Source of the DNA: Acholeplasmataceae bacterium UBA6190
GTDB lineage: Bacteria; Bacillota_I; Bacilli_A; Acholeplasmatales; Acholeplasmataceae
Reading direction: 5' to 3'
DNA length: 13,559 nucleotides
Assembly: GCA_002422045.1 (NCBI GenBank)
Contig: DITG01000117.1
Coordinates: forward strand, 1 to 13,559
This document shows, in pieces, positions 6,543 to 13,188 of the stretch. How positions within the stretch are numbered: position 1 is the first letter of the stretch; the number at the start of each line of letters is the position of its first letter. The notes beneath the pieces were generated by a model, which saw only the letters and a program-made list of their open reading frames with translations, was not told the DNA's origin and ran no database searches. A program made the translations under genes and the position numbers.

Positions 6543-7549
6543 AGTTATTCAAAGGATTGTTGGTTTTAATGTTTGTTGCTGGTTTTGGACTGTTGGTTGC
6601 AGCCATCACCATGGGTTTAGATTTAGAAGCGATTGAAGACTATCTGAACGATGATGAAGCCTATGGGTCAGAAATCATCTATGATACGACTGAAATGATC
6701 AATCGATTGGAAATTGAAGTAGATACAAGACATATCGTTTTTGAAAAACATGCAGGTTCTCAAATCAGAATCAGATATCATGCACATGAAGAAAAAGACA
6801 CATGGACAGTCACCGAAGCAGATGGTACACTCTTCATTGAACAAGATGAACGTCATCAGTGGTTTTCCTTATGGACCAAAATATCATCTAGAAGTGTTAG
6901 AACACTTTACATCATGTTGCCAGATGATTTGAGTCTTGATTTGGATTTGGTTACTGGTACAGGGGATGTCGCATTCGAAATGGATCAAGTTGAACAGCAT
7001 GGCAATATCGTCATCCAATCGGGTACCGGCAACGTGAGATTAGAAAAAATTGATGCTGATGTGCTGGATATTCAATTGAATACTGGAAACATAAGTTTAG
7101 TTAATGTAAACATAGGTCAAAATTTGATGGCCGAATCAAACACAGGCCATATTGACTTATCCATCGTGACTGCAGTTGCAGTTGAACTGGATTCAAACAC
7201 TGGAAAAATCAAGATTGACGGGCTGAGTGCAAATTCGCTTTCCATCAATTGTGACACAGGCGACGTTAACATCAAGAATACGTTGATTGTATTAGATATT
7301 GAAGTGAACAGTTCAACAGGAAATGTCGATGTTTCACAGACGACTGCAGGCGGTTTTGATATTGATACTTCAACAGGTGAAGTCACCATCACGGTGGATA
7401 TCATCTCCAATTACAGGTATGATCTGAGAACCGATGTAGGTGTTGTCAAAGTAGGTGGCATCAGTCAAGGCACCACTCACATCACCTCAACAGGATCAGT
7501 GCTCATCAAGGTAAGAGTCAGTACAGGCGCCATCACCATTAAGGCATAG
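6539..7549 (+). CDS. DUF4097 beta-repeat protein, membrane-anchored
   Basis: A 336-residue protein with an N-terminal hydrophobic segment (residues 5-27), either an uncleaved signal anchor or a signal peptide, followed by an acidic stretch and a beta-rich domain. From residue 139 on there is a regular repeat centred on TG plus a polar and a small hydrophobic residue: Gly at 142, 164, 183, 203, 222, 241, 261, 280 and a looser one at 301. The spacing is 19-22 residues, as expected for stacked beta-strand turns in DUF4097 (LiaG/YvlB-type) proteins. The active portion is probably outside the membrane or at its surface. AGAGGTGA (6525-6532) supports the start. It is the last gene of the PadR unit; its stop TAG lies in the terminator stem. 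Molecular function is unknown for the family, with links to envelope stress. Confidence 0.87.
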   Translation: MKLFKGLLVLMFVAGFGLLVAAITMGLDLEAIEDYLNDDEAYGSEIIYDTTEMINRLEIEVDTRHIVFEKHAGSQIRIRYHAHEEKDTWTVTEADGTLFIEQDERHQWFSLWTKISSRSVRTLYIMLPDDLSLDLDLVTGTGDVAFEMDQVEQHGNIVIQSGTGNVRLEKIDADVLDIQLNTGNISLVNVNIGQNLMAESNTGHIDLSIVTAVAVELDSNTGKIKIDGLSANSLSINCDTGDVNIKNTLIVLDIEVNSSTGNVDVSQTTAGGFDIDTSTGEVTITVDIISNYRYDLRTDVGVVKVGGISQGTTHITSTGSVLIKVRVSTGAITIKA

Positions 7550-7570
7550 GAAAACCCTATGCTTTTATTT
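7541..7570 (+). terminator. Rho-independent terminator of the PadR unit
   Basis: AAGGCATAGG (7541-7550) pairs with CCTATGCTTT onward (7556-7565, including one G-T pair) across a 5-base AAAAC loop, and T-rich sequence follows to 7570. The stop TAG of the DUF4097 gene (7547-7549) is within the left arm. Confidence 0.85.
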
Positions 7571-7578
7571 TTAATAAA

Positions 7579-7603
7579 ATAAAGAAAAGCACCGTTTCTT
7601 TAT
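7579..7603. promoter_or_regulatory. 9-bp inverted repeat upstream of the pepV promoter
   Basis: ATAAAGAAA (7579-7587), a 7-base spacer and TTTCTTTAT (7595-7603) form perfect arms. It stands just after the PadR-unit terminator and where the pepV -35 element should be. No T tract follows, so it is more like an operator than a terminator. The binding protein is unknown. Confidence 0.45.
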
Positions 7604-7619
7604 CTATTCATTCAAATTA

Positions 7620-7628
7620 TGCTACAAT
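7620..7628 (+). promoter_or_regulatory. Extended -10 promoter of the pepV-thyA-folA-plsC unit
   Basis: TGC followed by TACAAT (7623-7628) is an extended -10 element. The best -35 candidate is only TTTATC (7599-7604, 18-base spacer), inside the inverted repeat, which the extended -10 would compensate for. AAGGAGATG begins a few bases after the predicted start site. Confidence 0.65.
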
Positions 7629-7649
7629 AAAAAAAGGAGATGATAAAAC

Positions 7650-9029
7650 ATGTCAATCAATTTTAAACAAGAAGTACTGAAACGTAAAGATCAGCTGATC
7701 AAGGATTTGCAGGATTTAATCAAGATCAATTCGGAACTCACAACCTTTGATCCCAAACGCCAAGGTGCACCTTTTGGTCATGGAACCAAAGAAGCACTCG
7801 ATCTCATGCTTTCCATCGGCAAGCGGGATGGTTTTGAAACCGTTAACCTCGAAGGTTATGCTGGCCATATTGAATACGGTAAGCAGCAAGAATGGGTTGG
7901 CATGATTGGCCATTTGGACGTTGTCCCTGCCGGAAACGACTGGACTTACCCTCCCTATGGCGCTGAAATCCACGACAACAAGATGTATGGACGTGGCACA
8001 GAAGATGACAAAGGTCCTACGATTGCCGCATATTATGCACTTAAAATTCTCAAGGAACTGAACGTTCCTTTATCCAAACGTATCAAACTCATTTTAGGCA
8101 ACGACGAAGAAACAGCATGGCGTTGTGTGCGTCACTATTTTAGCGTGTATCCTGAATCGCCAGTGTCGGGATTCATTCCTGATGCCGATTTCCCATTGAT
8201 TTATGCAGAAAAAGGCATTTCACGTATTTTTGTCGAAGGAAAACTCGATGGCAATGACATCATTGAAATTCATGGCGGATTCAGAGACAATATGGTGCCT
8301 GACTATGCCACAGCCTTACTCAATCCCACACAGGATTATGCATCTCATTTTCAATTGTTCTTGAGCAAAAAAGGCTATGAAGGATCAGTGACTCAAGAAA
8401 AAGGCAAAATACTCGTCAAAGTGGTCGGGAAAAGTGCACATGGTTCCACACCTCAGTTCGGTGAAAATGCCATTGACCGTTTGTTTGAGTTTCTCATTGA
8501 GACCAATGTCAGTTCACAATTGGTGAGCTTGGTGAAAAACCAGCTCATTCATGATCATCTCGGGAAAAAACTAGGCGTAGCATATCATGATCATGAAATG
8601 GGTGATCTCACCAACAATTTTGGTGTCATCATCGCAGAAAAAGGCACCTATCAAATCCATTTGAATCTGCGTTATCCCAACGGGGTATCATTTGATGAGG
8701 TGGTTTCTACACTATCGAAGCAGTTTAAACCCTATGGCGCAACTGTCACCGTGGACAAACATCAATTACTGCTCTACAAAGATCCAAACTCTGATTTGGT
8801 TAAAAAACTCATGTCTGTGTATGTCAAACACACTGGAGACAAAGCAGCCAAACCGATCAACATCGGTGGTGGTACGTTTGCACGTGCCATGCCCAATTGT
8901 GTCGCCTTTGGTCCACATTTCCTCGACAAGCCAACCTTCATTCATCAGAAGAATGAATTCATCGGCATTGATGAACTGATTCTCGCCACCATCATCTACA
9001 CAGAAGCACTTTACGAACTCGCAAAATAA
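7650..9029 (+). CDS. pepV: M20-family dipeptidase, PepV type
   Basis: A 459-residue zinc dipeptidase resembling PepV of lactobacilli, which hydrolyses dipeptides, including beta-alanyl ones, in the cytoplasm. The di-zinc site is complete by position: His88 and Asp90 in GHLDVVPAG, Asp120 in GRGTEDDKGP, catalytic Glu153 and ligand Glu154 in GNDEETAW, Asp178 in FIPDADFP, and a C-terminal His432 in TFIHQKNEF. These match PepV His87, Asp89, Asp119, Glu153, Glu154, Asp177 and His439. The ATG at 7650 follows AAGGAGATG. The family normally has a lid domain in the middle, which the length allows. It is the first gene of the unit with thyA, folA and plsC; the combination looks like a housekeeping group, not a pathway. 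Confidence 0.93.
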   Translation: MSINFKQEVLKRKDQLIKDLQDLIKINSELTTFDPKRQGAPFGHGTKEALDLMLSIGKRDGFETVNLEGYAGHIEYGKQQEWVGMIGHLDVVPAGNDWTYPPYGAEIHDNKMYGRGTEDDKGPTIAAYYALKILKELNVPLSKRIKLILGNDEETAWRCVRHYFSVYPESPVSGFIPDADFPLIYAEKGISRIFVEGKLDGNDIIEIHGGFRDNMVPDYATALLNPTQDYASHFQLFLSKKGYEGSVTQEKGKILVKVVGKSAHGSTPQFGENAIDRLFEFLIETNVSSQLVSLVKNQLIHDHLGKKLGVAYHDHEMGDLTNNFGVIIAEKGTYQIHLNLRYPNGVSFDEVVSTLSKQFKPYGATVTVDKHQLLLYKDPNSDLVKKLMSVYVKHTGDKAAKPINIGGGTFARAMPNCVAFGPHFLDKPTFIHQKNEFIGIDELILATIIYTEALYELAK

Positions 9030-9038
9030 GGAGGCCTT

Positions 9039-9905
9039 ATGAAAGCCTATTTGGATTTATGCCGTCATGTCCTCGAAAAAGGAGCCAAAAAATCAGACCG
9101 TACGGGTACTGGCACTTTTAGTGTGTTCGGTTATCAGATGCGATTTGATCTCGAAGAAGGATTTCCTTTGTTGACCACCAAAAAAGTCCATATGAAATCC
9201 ATCATTCATGAACTGTTATGGTTCATCAAAGGGGATACCAACATCAAATACTTAGTCGATCATGATGTCAAAATCTGGAATGAATGGCCTTATGAAGCCT
9301 TTAAAAAAAGTAAAGACTATCAAGGAGAGTTGATGGATGACTATGTTCTCAACATCAAGACTGATCCTGATTTTGCAGCTAAACATGGTGATCTCGGTCC
9401 AGTCTATGGCGCGCAGTGGCGTAACTTCAACGGTGTTGACCAACTTCAGTACATCTTGGATGAATTGAAAAACAATCCTAATTCCAGACGCATGATTTTG
9501 TCTGCATGGAATCCCGCTGAAATTAAACAGATGGCTTTGCCACCTTGTCACACACTCATTCAATTTTATGTCAGTGATGGAAAACTTTCCCTGCAATTGT
9601 ATCAACGAAGTGCAGATATATTTCTTGGTGTACCCTTCAATATAGCGTCCTATGCCTTATTGCTTCTGATGATTGCACAGGTAACAGGTCTGAAACCTGG
9701 TGAATTTGTACATACCCTAGGGGATGCTCACATCTACTCCAATCACATCGAGCAAATCGAACTTCAACTGTCAAGAACGCCGAGAAAGCGACCCACACTT
9801 AAACTTAATCCAAACATCACATCGCTGTTTGATTTCACTTATGAAGATATTACCTTGGAAGCTTATGATCCCTATCCTGCAATCAAAGGGAAGGTGGCCG
9901 TATGA
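9039..9905 (+). CDS. thyA: Thymidylate synthase
   Basis: ThyA methylates dUMP to dTMP with 5,10-methylene-tetrahydrofolate, releasing dihydrofolate. The 288-residue protein has the usual signature regions: SDRTGTGT (19-26) with Arg21, FPLLTTKKVHMKSIIHELLW (42-61), GPVYGAQWR (120-128), RR (150-151), and the catalytic Cys170 in LPPCHTLIQF, followed by QRSADIFLGVPFNIASYA. It is 24 residues longer than the 264-residue E. coli enzyme; the extra sequence lies around residues 84-117 and is expected, since some Gram-positive ThyA proteins such as that of Lactobacillus casei carry a longer insert there. AAGGAGG (9028-9034) sits across the pepV stop, 4 bases before the ATG. It overlaps folA by 4 bases, which is the usual pairing because FolA regenerates the folate that ThyA oxidises. 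Confidence 0.98.
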   Translation: MKAYLDLCRHVLEKGAKKSDRTGTGTFSVFGYQMRFDLEEGFPLLTTKKVHMKSIIHELLWFIKGDTNIKYLVDHDVKIWNEWPYEAFKKSKDYQGELMDDYVLNIKTDPDFAAKHGDLGPVYGAQWRNFNGVDQLQYILDELKNNPNSRRMILSAWNPAEIKQMALPPCHTLIQFYVSDGKLSLQLYQRSADIFLGVPFNIASYALLLLMIAQVTGLKPGEFVHTLGDAHIYSNHIEQIELQLSRTPRKRPTLKLNPNITSLFDFTYEDITLEAYDPYPAIKGKVAV

Positions 9906-10375
9906 TCGCACTCATTTGGGCAATGGATGAAAATCGTCTGATCGGCAAAGACAATCTCTTACCATGGCATTATCCAAAAGATCTTCAATATTTCAAAAAT
10001 CATACATTCAATCAGTCTGTACTGATGGGTGATTTGACCTATCAATCCTTAAAGACTTATTATAAAACCAAACCGCTCCCATTCAAGAAAAGTTATGTCG
10101 CAAACATCAATGATCAAGACTATCCAGATGCCATTCATGTGAAGGACTTGTTTCAATTCTTAAAAGATACCCAAGAGGATATCTTCATCATTGGCGGAAA
10201 AACGATTTATCAACTGTCACTCCCATATGCTGACAGACTCTACATCACTTATGTGCTTCAGGCACATGAGGGCAATGTCTATTTTCCGGCATTTGATTTA
10301 TCAAAGTTTGTATTGATTGAAAAAAGACTGGAAGAGAAACTGATCTTTTCTGTCTATGAAAGGAAACAACCATGA
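9902..10375 (+). CDS. folA: Dihydrofolate reductase, with divergent cofactor site
   Basis: FolA reduces dihydrofolate to tetrahydrofolate with NADPH. The 157-residue protein has the core family features: ENRLIGKDNLLPWHYPKDLQYFK with Trp22 and catalytic Asp27, MGDLTY (42-47) with Thr46, and IIGGKTIY (96-103). Compared with E. coli DHFR, Arg44, which contacts the NADPH phosphates, is Asp44 here. The pteroyl-glutamate-binding Arg57 corresponds to Lys62 in PLPFKK, and a five-residue insertion lies just before it. The sequence at the NADPH 2'-phosphate-binding Ser63/64 reads VANIN. These could change cofactor preference or affinity, or be compensated nearby. The start overlaps the thyA stop as ATGA, with AAGGTGG before it. 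It overlaps plsC by 4 bases. Confidence 0.93.
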   Translation: MIALIWAMDENRLIGKDNLLPWHYPKDLQYFKNHTFNQSVLMGDLTYQSLKTYYKTKPLPFKKSYVANINDQDYPDAIHVKDLFQFLKDTQEDIFIIGGKTIYQLSLPYADRLYITYVLQAHEGNVYFPAFDLSKFVLIEKRLEEKLIFSVYERKQP

Positions 10376-11169
10376 TTTCTGCCATCTATGTCATTTTATG
10401 GGGATTATTTGTCTACTTCATGACCACAGTGGTTTCTAATCTATACTTCATCCCATTATGGATCATCACTGGCATGGTCGCATCATTTTTCGGCACCGTC
10501 ATCTTCGTGCTCTTAAATTTTCCCATCATGCGATTCACCAAATTTGACAATCGGTACAAATACTATTTATCGAGAAGTACATCGCATTGGCTGATCGTCT
10601 TTTTCATGCGATTGAAGATCAACATCATCGGTAAAGACAATATTCCAAACGATGGTATATTAACAGTTTATGCCAACCATAAATCGTATGCGGATGCATT
10701 CATTGTCTTCGAATTCATGAAACGTCCAACAACCTTTACACCCAAAATGGGCGTTTACAAATTGCCACTCATCGGATCATGGCTGAAATATCTAGGCGCA
10801 TTTCCGATAGACCGTTCATCTGACAGGAATACAGCAAGAGCTATGGTTGATGCCATCAAGGTGGTCAAGTCAGGCATGGCCATGGCGATCTTTCCTGAAG
10901 GTGGCATCAAAGACCGTGATGACGTCAAGATGGTTGCCATGCGCGCTGGTGCTTACCGGGTTTCGATGAAGGCTGGTGCAGATTTATTGCCAGTATCCAT
11001 CAAAGGAACAACAGATATCAAATATCGTGCGCCCTGGCGTTCGACCAAGATTGATGTCATTATCCATCCGGTCGTTTCCTATCTTTCTGTCAAAGACAAG
11101 ACAACCAATGAAGTCGCTGATCTGATGTTCAAAATCATCAACGGACCTCTGGAATCAAAAGACTTATAA
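10372..11169 (+). CDS. plsC: 1-acyl-sn-glycerol-3-phosphate acyltransferase, PlsC type
   Basis: A 265-residue acyltransferase of phospholipid synthesis that makes phosphatidic acid from lysophosphatidic acid at the membrane. Two hydrophobic segments at about residues 4-22 and 26-52 anchor it. The HX4D motif is NHKSYAD (102-108; His103, Asp108); the second block is IDR around 146-148; and FPEGGIKDR (174-182) is the glycerol-phosphate-binding block. LPVSIKGT gives the fourth. The family is well supported, but exact acyl-donor or position preference cannot be read. The ATG shares ATGA with the folA stop; AGGAAA upstream is only a weak Shine-Dalgarno site, so translation is probably coupled. It is the last gene before a bidirectional terminator. 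Confidence 0.92.
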   Translation: MISAIYVILWGLFVYFMTTVVSNLYFIPLWIITGMVASFFGTVIFVLLNFPIMRFTKFDNRYKYYLSRSTSHWLIVFFMRLKINIIGKDNIPNDGILTVYANHKSYADAFIVFEFMKRPTTFTPKMGVYKLPLIGSWLKYLGAFPIDRSSDRNTARAMVDAIKVVKSGMAMAIFPEGGIKDRDDVKMVAMRAGAYRVSMKAGADLLPVSIKGTTDIKYRAPWRSTKIDVIIHPVVSYLSVKDKTTNEVADLMFKIINGPLESKDL

Positions 11170-11170
11170 C

Positions 11171-11190
11171 AAAAAGGCTCAGGCCTTTTT
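11171..11190. terminator. Bidirectional terminator between plsC and the phosphatase
   Basis: AAAAAGGC (11171-11178) and GCCTTTTT (11183-11190) form an 8-bp stem with loop TCAG; each strand ends in a run of T. It lies two bases after the plsC stop and meets the stop of the convergent gene at 11190-11192, so it can serve both. Confidence 0.8.
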
Positions 11191-11753
11191 TATTTTGGCT
11201 CGAGCACTTTGGTTTGATTCTGATGGATTTCAAAATAGATAATATCAACATGCTTGATCAAATCTGCAAACGAATATTTGAGTGGATCCGCATGAATCAT
11301 CAAAGCTTTGATAACGTGCGAATGTGCTACCATCAGGACCTTCTTATCACCATGAATACGGTAGAAGTTCATCACAGCCCTGTGGATACGATTGACCATC
11401 ATGGCATCATGTTCATACCCTTCAAACTGATAGTTCTTGATTCTGACAAGAGGCATTGCCGTTTCAACGGGTGTTCCGTCTAAAGCAGCAAAATCACGTT
11501 CGACAAAGTGATGATCGACATAGATGGGTTTTTTCATGCCAAGTTCTTTGGCGATGATCGATGCGGTTTCAAGGGCTCTGGATAACGGAGAAGAAGCAAT
11601 CAAATCGAAGCGCTCCCCCTTGGCTTTCAGTGTTTGTCCCAGTTCAAGGGCTTGTTGCATACCCCGATCATTGAGCGGAATATTGATGCGTCCTTGGACA
11701 AGGCCACCTGCATTGTAAGAAGTCTGTCCGTGACGGACGATAGCTAGAATCAT
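11190..11753 (-). CDS. Histidine phosphatase superfamily protein (phosphoglycerate-mutase-like)
   Basis: A 187-residue protein with the superfamily catalytic core: IVRHGQT with phospho-acceptor His8, RINIPLNDRGMQQA, SSPLSRALETA with Arg59, VERDF with proton-donor Glu85, and MVAHSHVI with His144. Substrates in this family range from phosphosugars and nucleotides to alpha-ribazole phosphate, and nothing here decides which; small Gram-positive members are often broad phosphatases. A TTG at 11759 opens the same frame two codons earlier, but its GAGG site (11764-11761) would be only one base away, while the ATG at 11753 has a normal 7-base gap, so the ATG is preferred. It is transcribed away from pdp and towards plsC. 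Confidence 0.88.
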   Translation of the reverse strand: MILAIVRHGQTSYNAGGLVQGRINIPLNDRGMQQALELGQTLKAKGERFDLIASSPLSRALETASIIAKELGMKKPIYVDHHFVERDFAALDGTPVETAMPLVRIKNYQFEGYEHDAMMVNRIHRAVMNFYRIHGDKKVLMVAHSHVIKALMIHADPLKYSFADLIKHVDIIYFEIHQNQTKVLEPK

Positions 11754-11779
11754 TGACAATCCTCATTTCATCAAGTATG

Positions 11780-11785
11780 ATTATA
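11780..11785 (-). promoter_or_regulatory. Extended -10 promoter of the phosphatase gene
   Basis: Read on the minus strand, TGT TATAAT (-10 at 11785-11780) is an extended -10 element about 27 bases before the start. No good -35 is seen 16-18 bases upstream. It lies back to back with the pdp promoter, whose -35 begins at 11793. Confidence 0.6.
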
Positions 11786-11792
11786 ACACAGT

Positions 11793-11820
11793 TTGATATC
11801 TTAACCTTATCACATATGAT
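11793..11820 (+). promoter_or_regulatory. pdp promoter
   Basis: TTGATA (11793-11798), 16 bases, TATGAT (11815-11820). A TAAAAT at 11820-11825 is a less well spaced alternative -10. The -10 box is inside a palindrome. Confidence 0.55.
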
Positions 11821-11822
11821 AA
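11807..11822. promoter_or_regulatory. Palindrome over the pdp -10 box (candidate operator)
   Basis: TTATCA-CATA-TGATAA is a perfect 6-4-6 inverted repeat that covers the TATGAT -10 element and ends 10 bases before the ribosome-binding site. Its position suits a repressor; the deoxynucleoside-responsive regulators are possible by function, but no regulator gene is nearby. Confidence 0.5.
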
Positions 11823-11848
11823 AATATAAACCAAGGAGACGTGATCAT

Positions 11849-13144
11849 ATGCACATCATTGACATCATCGCAAAGAAAAGAGACGGCATGGCGTTGTCCA
11901 AAGATGAAATCAGTTTTTTAATCGAAAATTATACCAAAGGCAAAATTCCAGACTATCAGATGAGTGCTTTTCTGATGGCAACCTATTTTCAAAAGATGAA
12001 TGATGAGGAAGCGACTTTTCTGGCTCTGGCCATGAGAGATTCAGGCGATTCAATCGATTTATCCTCGATACCTGGCATCAAAGTCGACAAACACTCCACA
12101 GGCGGAGTCGGTGACAAAGTGACGTTGATCTTGGGGCCTCTTTTAGCCAGTCTGGGCGTCAAATTTGCCAAGATGAGCGGACGTGGTCTCGGTCATACCG
12201 GTGGAACCATTGATAAACTCGAAAGTATTCCAGGATATCAAGTGGAATTGAAAGTGGAAGATTTCATCAAGCAAGTCAATGACATAGGGATTGCGATTGT
12301 TGGCCAAAGTGGCGATGTTGCACCTGCAGATAAGAAGTTATATGCTTTAAGAGATGTCACAGCTACCGTTGATGTCATTCCTTTGATTGCATCATCAATC
12401 ATGTCAAAGAAATTGGCAAGCGGTGCAGATGCGATTGTGTTGGATGTCAAGGTCGGACATGGCGCTTTCATGAAAACAGAAAGTGAGGCAATCAAACTCG
12501 CTGAGCTGATGGTCTCGATTGGCAGACTTTCCGGAAAGAAGATGACAGCCATCCTGACAGGGATGGATGAACCTTTAGGACATAAGATTGGCAATGCACT
12601 CGAAGTGTATGAAGCCATTGAAACCTTGCATGGCAAAGGACCGAAAGATTTGGTTGATGTCACTGTTGAAATTGGTGCGCATCTGCTTCTGGATGCAGGC
12701 ATAGAAAGTGATTTTGAAAATGCCAAAAAACGGCTTCATGAAGCACTTAAAAATGGGAAAGCCTATCATAAGTTCCTTGAACTTGTCAAAGCTCAAGGTG
12801 GAGACATCAAAGCGATTGGAAATCCAGATACTTTGCTTTCTAAGCATCTGATACCGGTATTTGCCAATCAGGATGGATTCATCACTGATATCAATGCGCT
12901 TGAAATTGGCAAAGCTGCCATGAGACTCGGTGCTGGCCGAGAAACCAAAGAAGATGAGATTTATCTCGATGTTGGTTTGGATCTCTTGAAGAAAATTGGG
13001 GATCCTGTGACCAAAGGTGAGCCGCTTGCGATGCTTTATGTCAGAGACAAAGGCATCAAGGAAGCAACAGAACTCATCTTGAATGCGATACAAATCGGTC
13101 AAAAACAAAGACACTTGACACTCATCAAGAAAACCATCAAATGA
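11849..13144 (+). CDS. pdp: Pyrimidine-nucleoside phosphorylase
   Basis: Pdp phosphorolyses thymidine, deoxyuridine and uridine to the base and (deoxy)ribose-1-phosphate. The 431-residue length equals that of the Bacillus-type enzyme. The N-terminus closely follows Bacillus Pdp (IIAKKRDG, YTKGKIPDYQMSA). The phosphate-binding loop KHSTGGVGDK is at 81-90, SGRGLGHTGGTIDKLE at 110-125, and LYALRD with Arg168, then Ser183 and Lys187 (SSIMSKK), correspond to the nucleobase-binding residues known from the Geobacillus enzyme. The open frame begins at 11753, but the ATG at 11849 is the start: AAGGAGACG (11833-11841) lies 7-8 bases before it, and the extra 32 codons cross the divergent promoter region. 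It is monocistronic, well separated from deoC-deoD. Confidence 0.97.
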   Translation: MHIIDIIAKKRDGMALSKDEISFLIENYTKGKIPDYQMSAFLMATYFQKMNDEEATFLALAMRDSGDSIDLSSIPGIKVDKHSTGGVGDKVTLILGPLLASLGVKFAKMSGRGLGHTGGTIDKLESIPGYQVELKVEDFIKQVNDIGIAIVGQSGDVAPADKKLYALRDVTATVDVIPLIASSIMSKKLASGADAIVLDVKVGHGAFMKTESEAIKLAELMVSIGRLSGKKMTAILTGMDEPLGHKIGNALEVYEAIETLHGKGPKDLVDVTVEIGAHLLLDAGIESDFENAKKRLHEALKNGKAYHKFLELVKAQGGDIKAIGNPDTLLSKHLIPVFANQDGFITDINALEIGKAAMRLGAGRETKEDEIYLDVGLDLLKKIGDPVTKGEPLAMLYVRDKGIKEATELILNAIQIGQKQRHLTLIKKTIK

Positions 13145-13174
13145 AAAAAAGCGATTCCGTTTTGGAATCGCTTT
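13144..13174. terminator. Bidirectional terminator between pdp and the SPFH gene
   Basis: AAAGCGATTCC (13148-13158) pairs perfectly with GGAATCGCTTT (13164-13174), with loop GTTTT. On the minus strand seven Ts follow the stem, making a strong terminator for the SPFH gene. On the plus strand the tail is TTTGTTCTT, so the terminator is weaker for pdp. The stem begins three bases after the pdp stop. Confidence 0.85.
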
Positions 13175-13188
13175 GTTCTTAGTGGAAA

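Noticed and set aside
6956..7535. DNA tandem repeat or CRISPR-like array in the DUF4097 gene
   Set aside because: The periodicity is at the protein level only; the DNA units differ too much and are about 57-60 bases without constant repeats.
11754..11759. TTG start for the phosphatase gene
   Set aside because: The GAGG site would be one base from it; the ATG at 11753 has normal spacing.
11753..11848. A 32-residue N-terminal extension on Pdp
   Set aside because: It runs through the divergent promoter region, has no ribosome-binding site, and the family N-terminus begins at the ATG at 11849.
12238..13114. Long minus-strand open frames opposite pdp (162 and 179 codons)
   Set aside because: They overlap a clearly coding gene, encode no recognisable protein, and have no ribosome-binding site; they are by-products of the pdp codon pattern.
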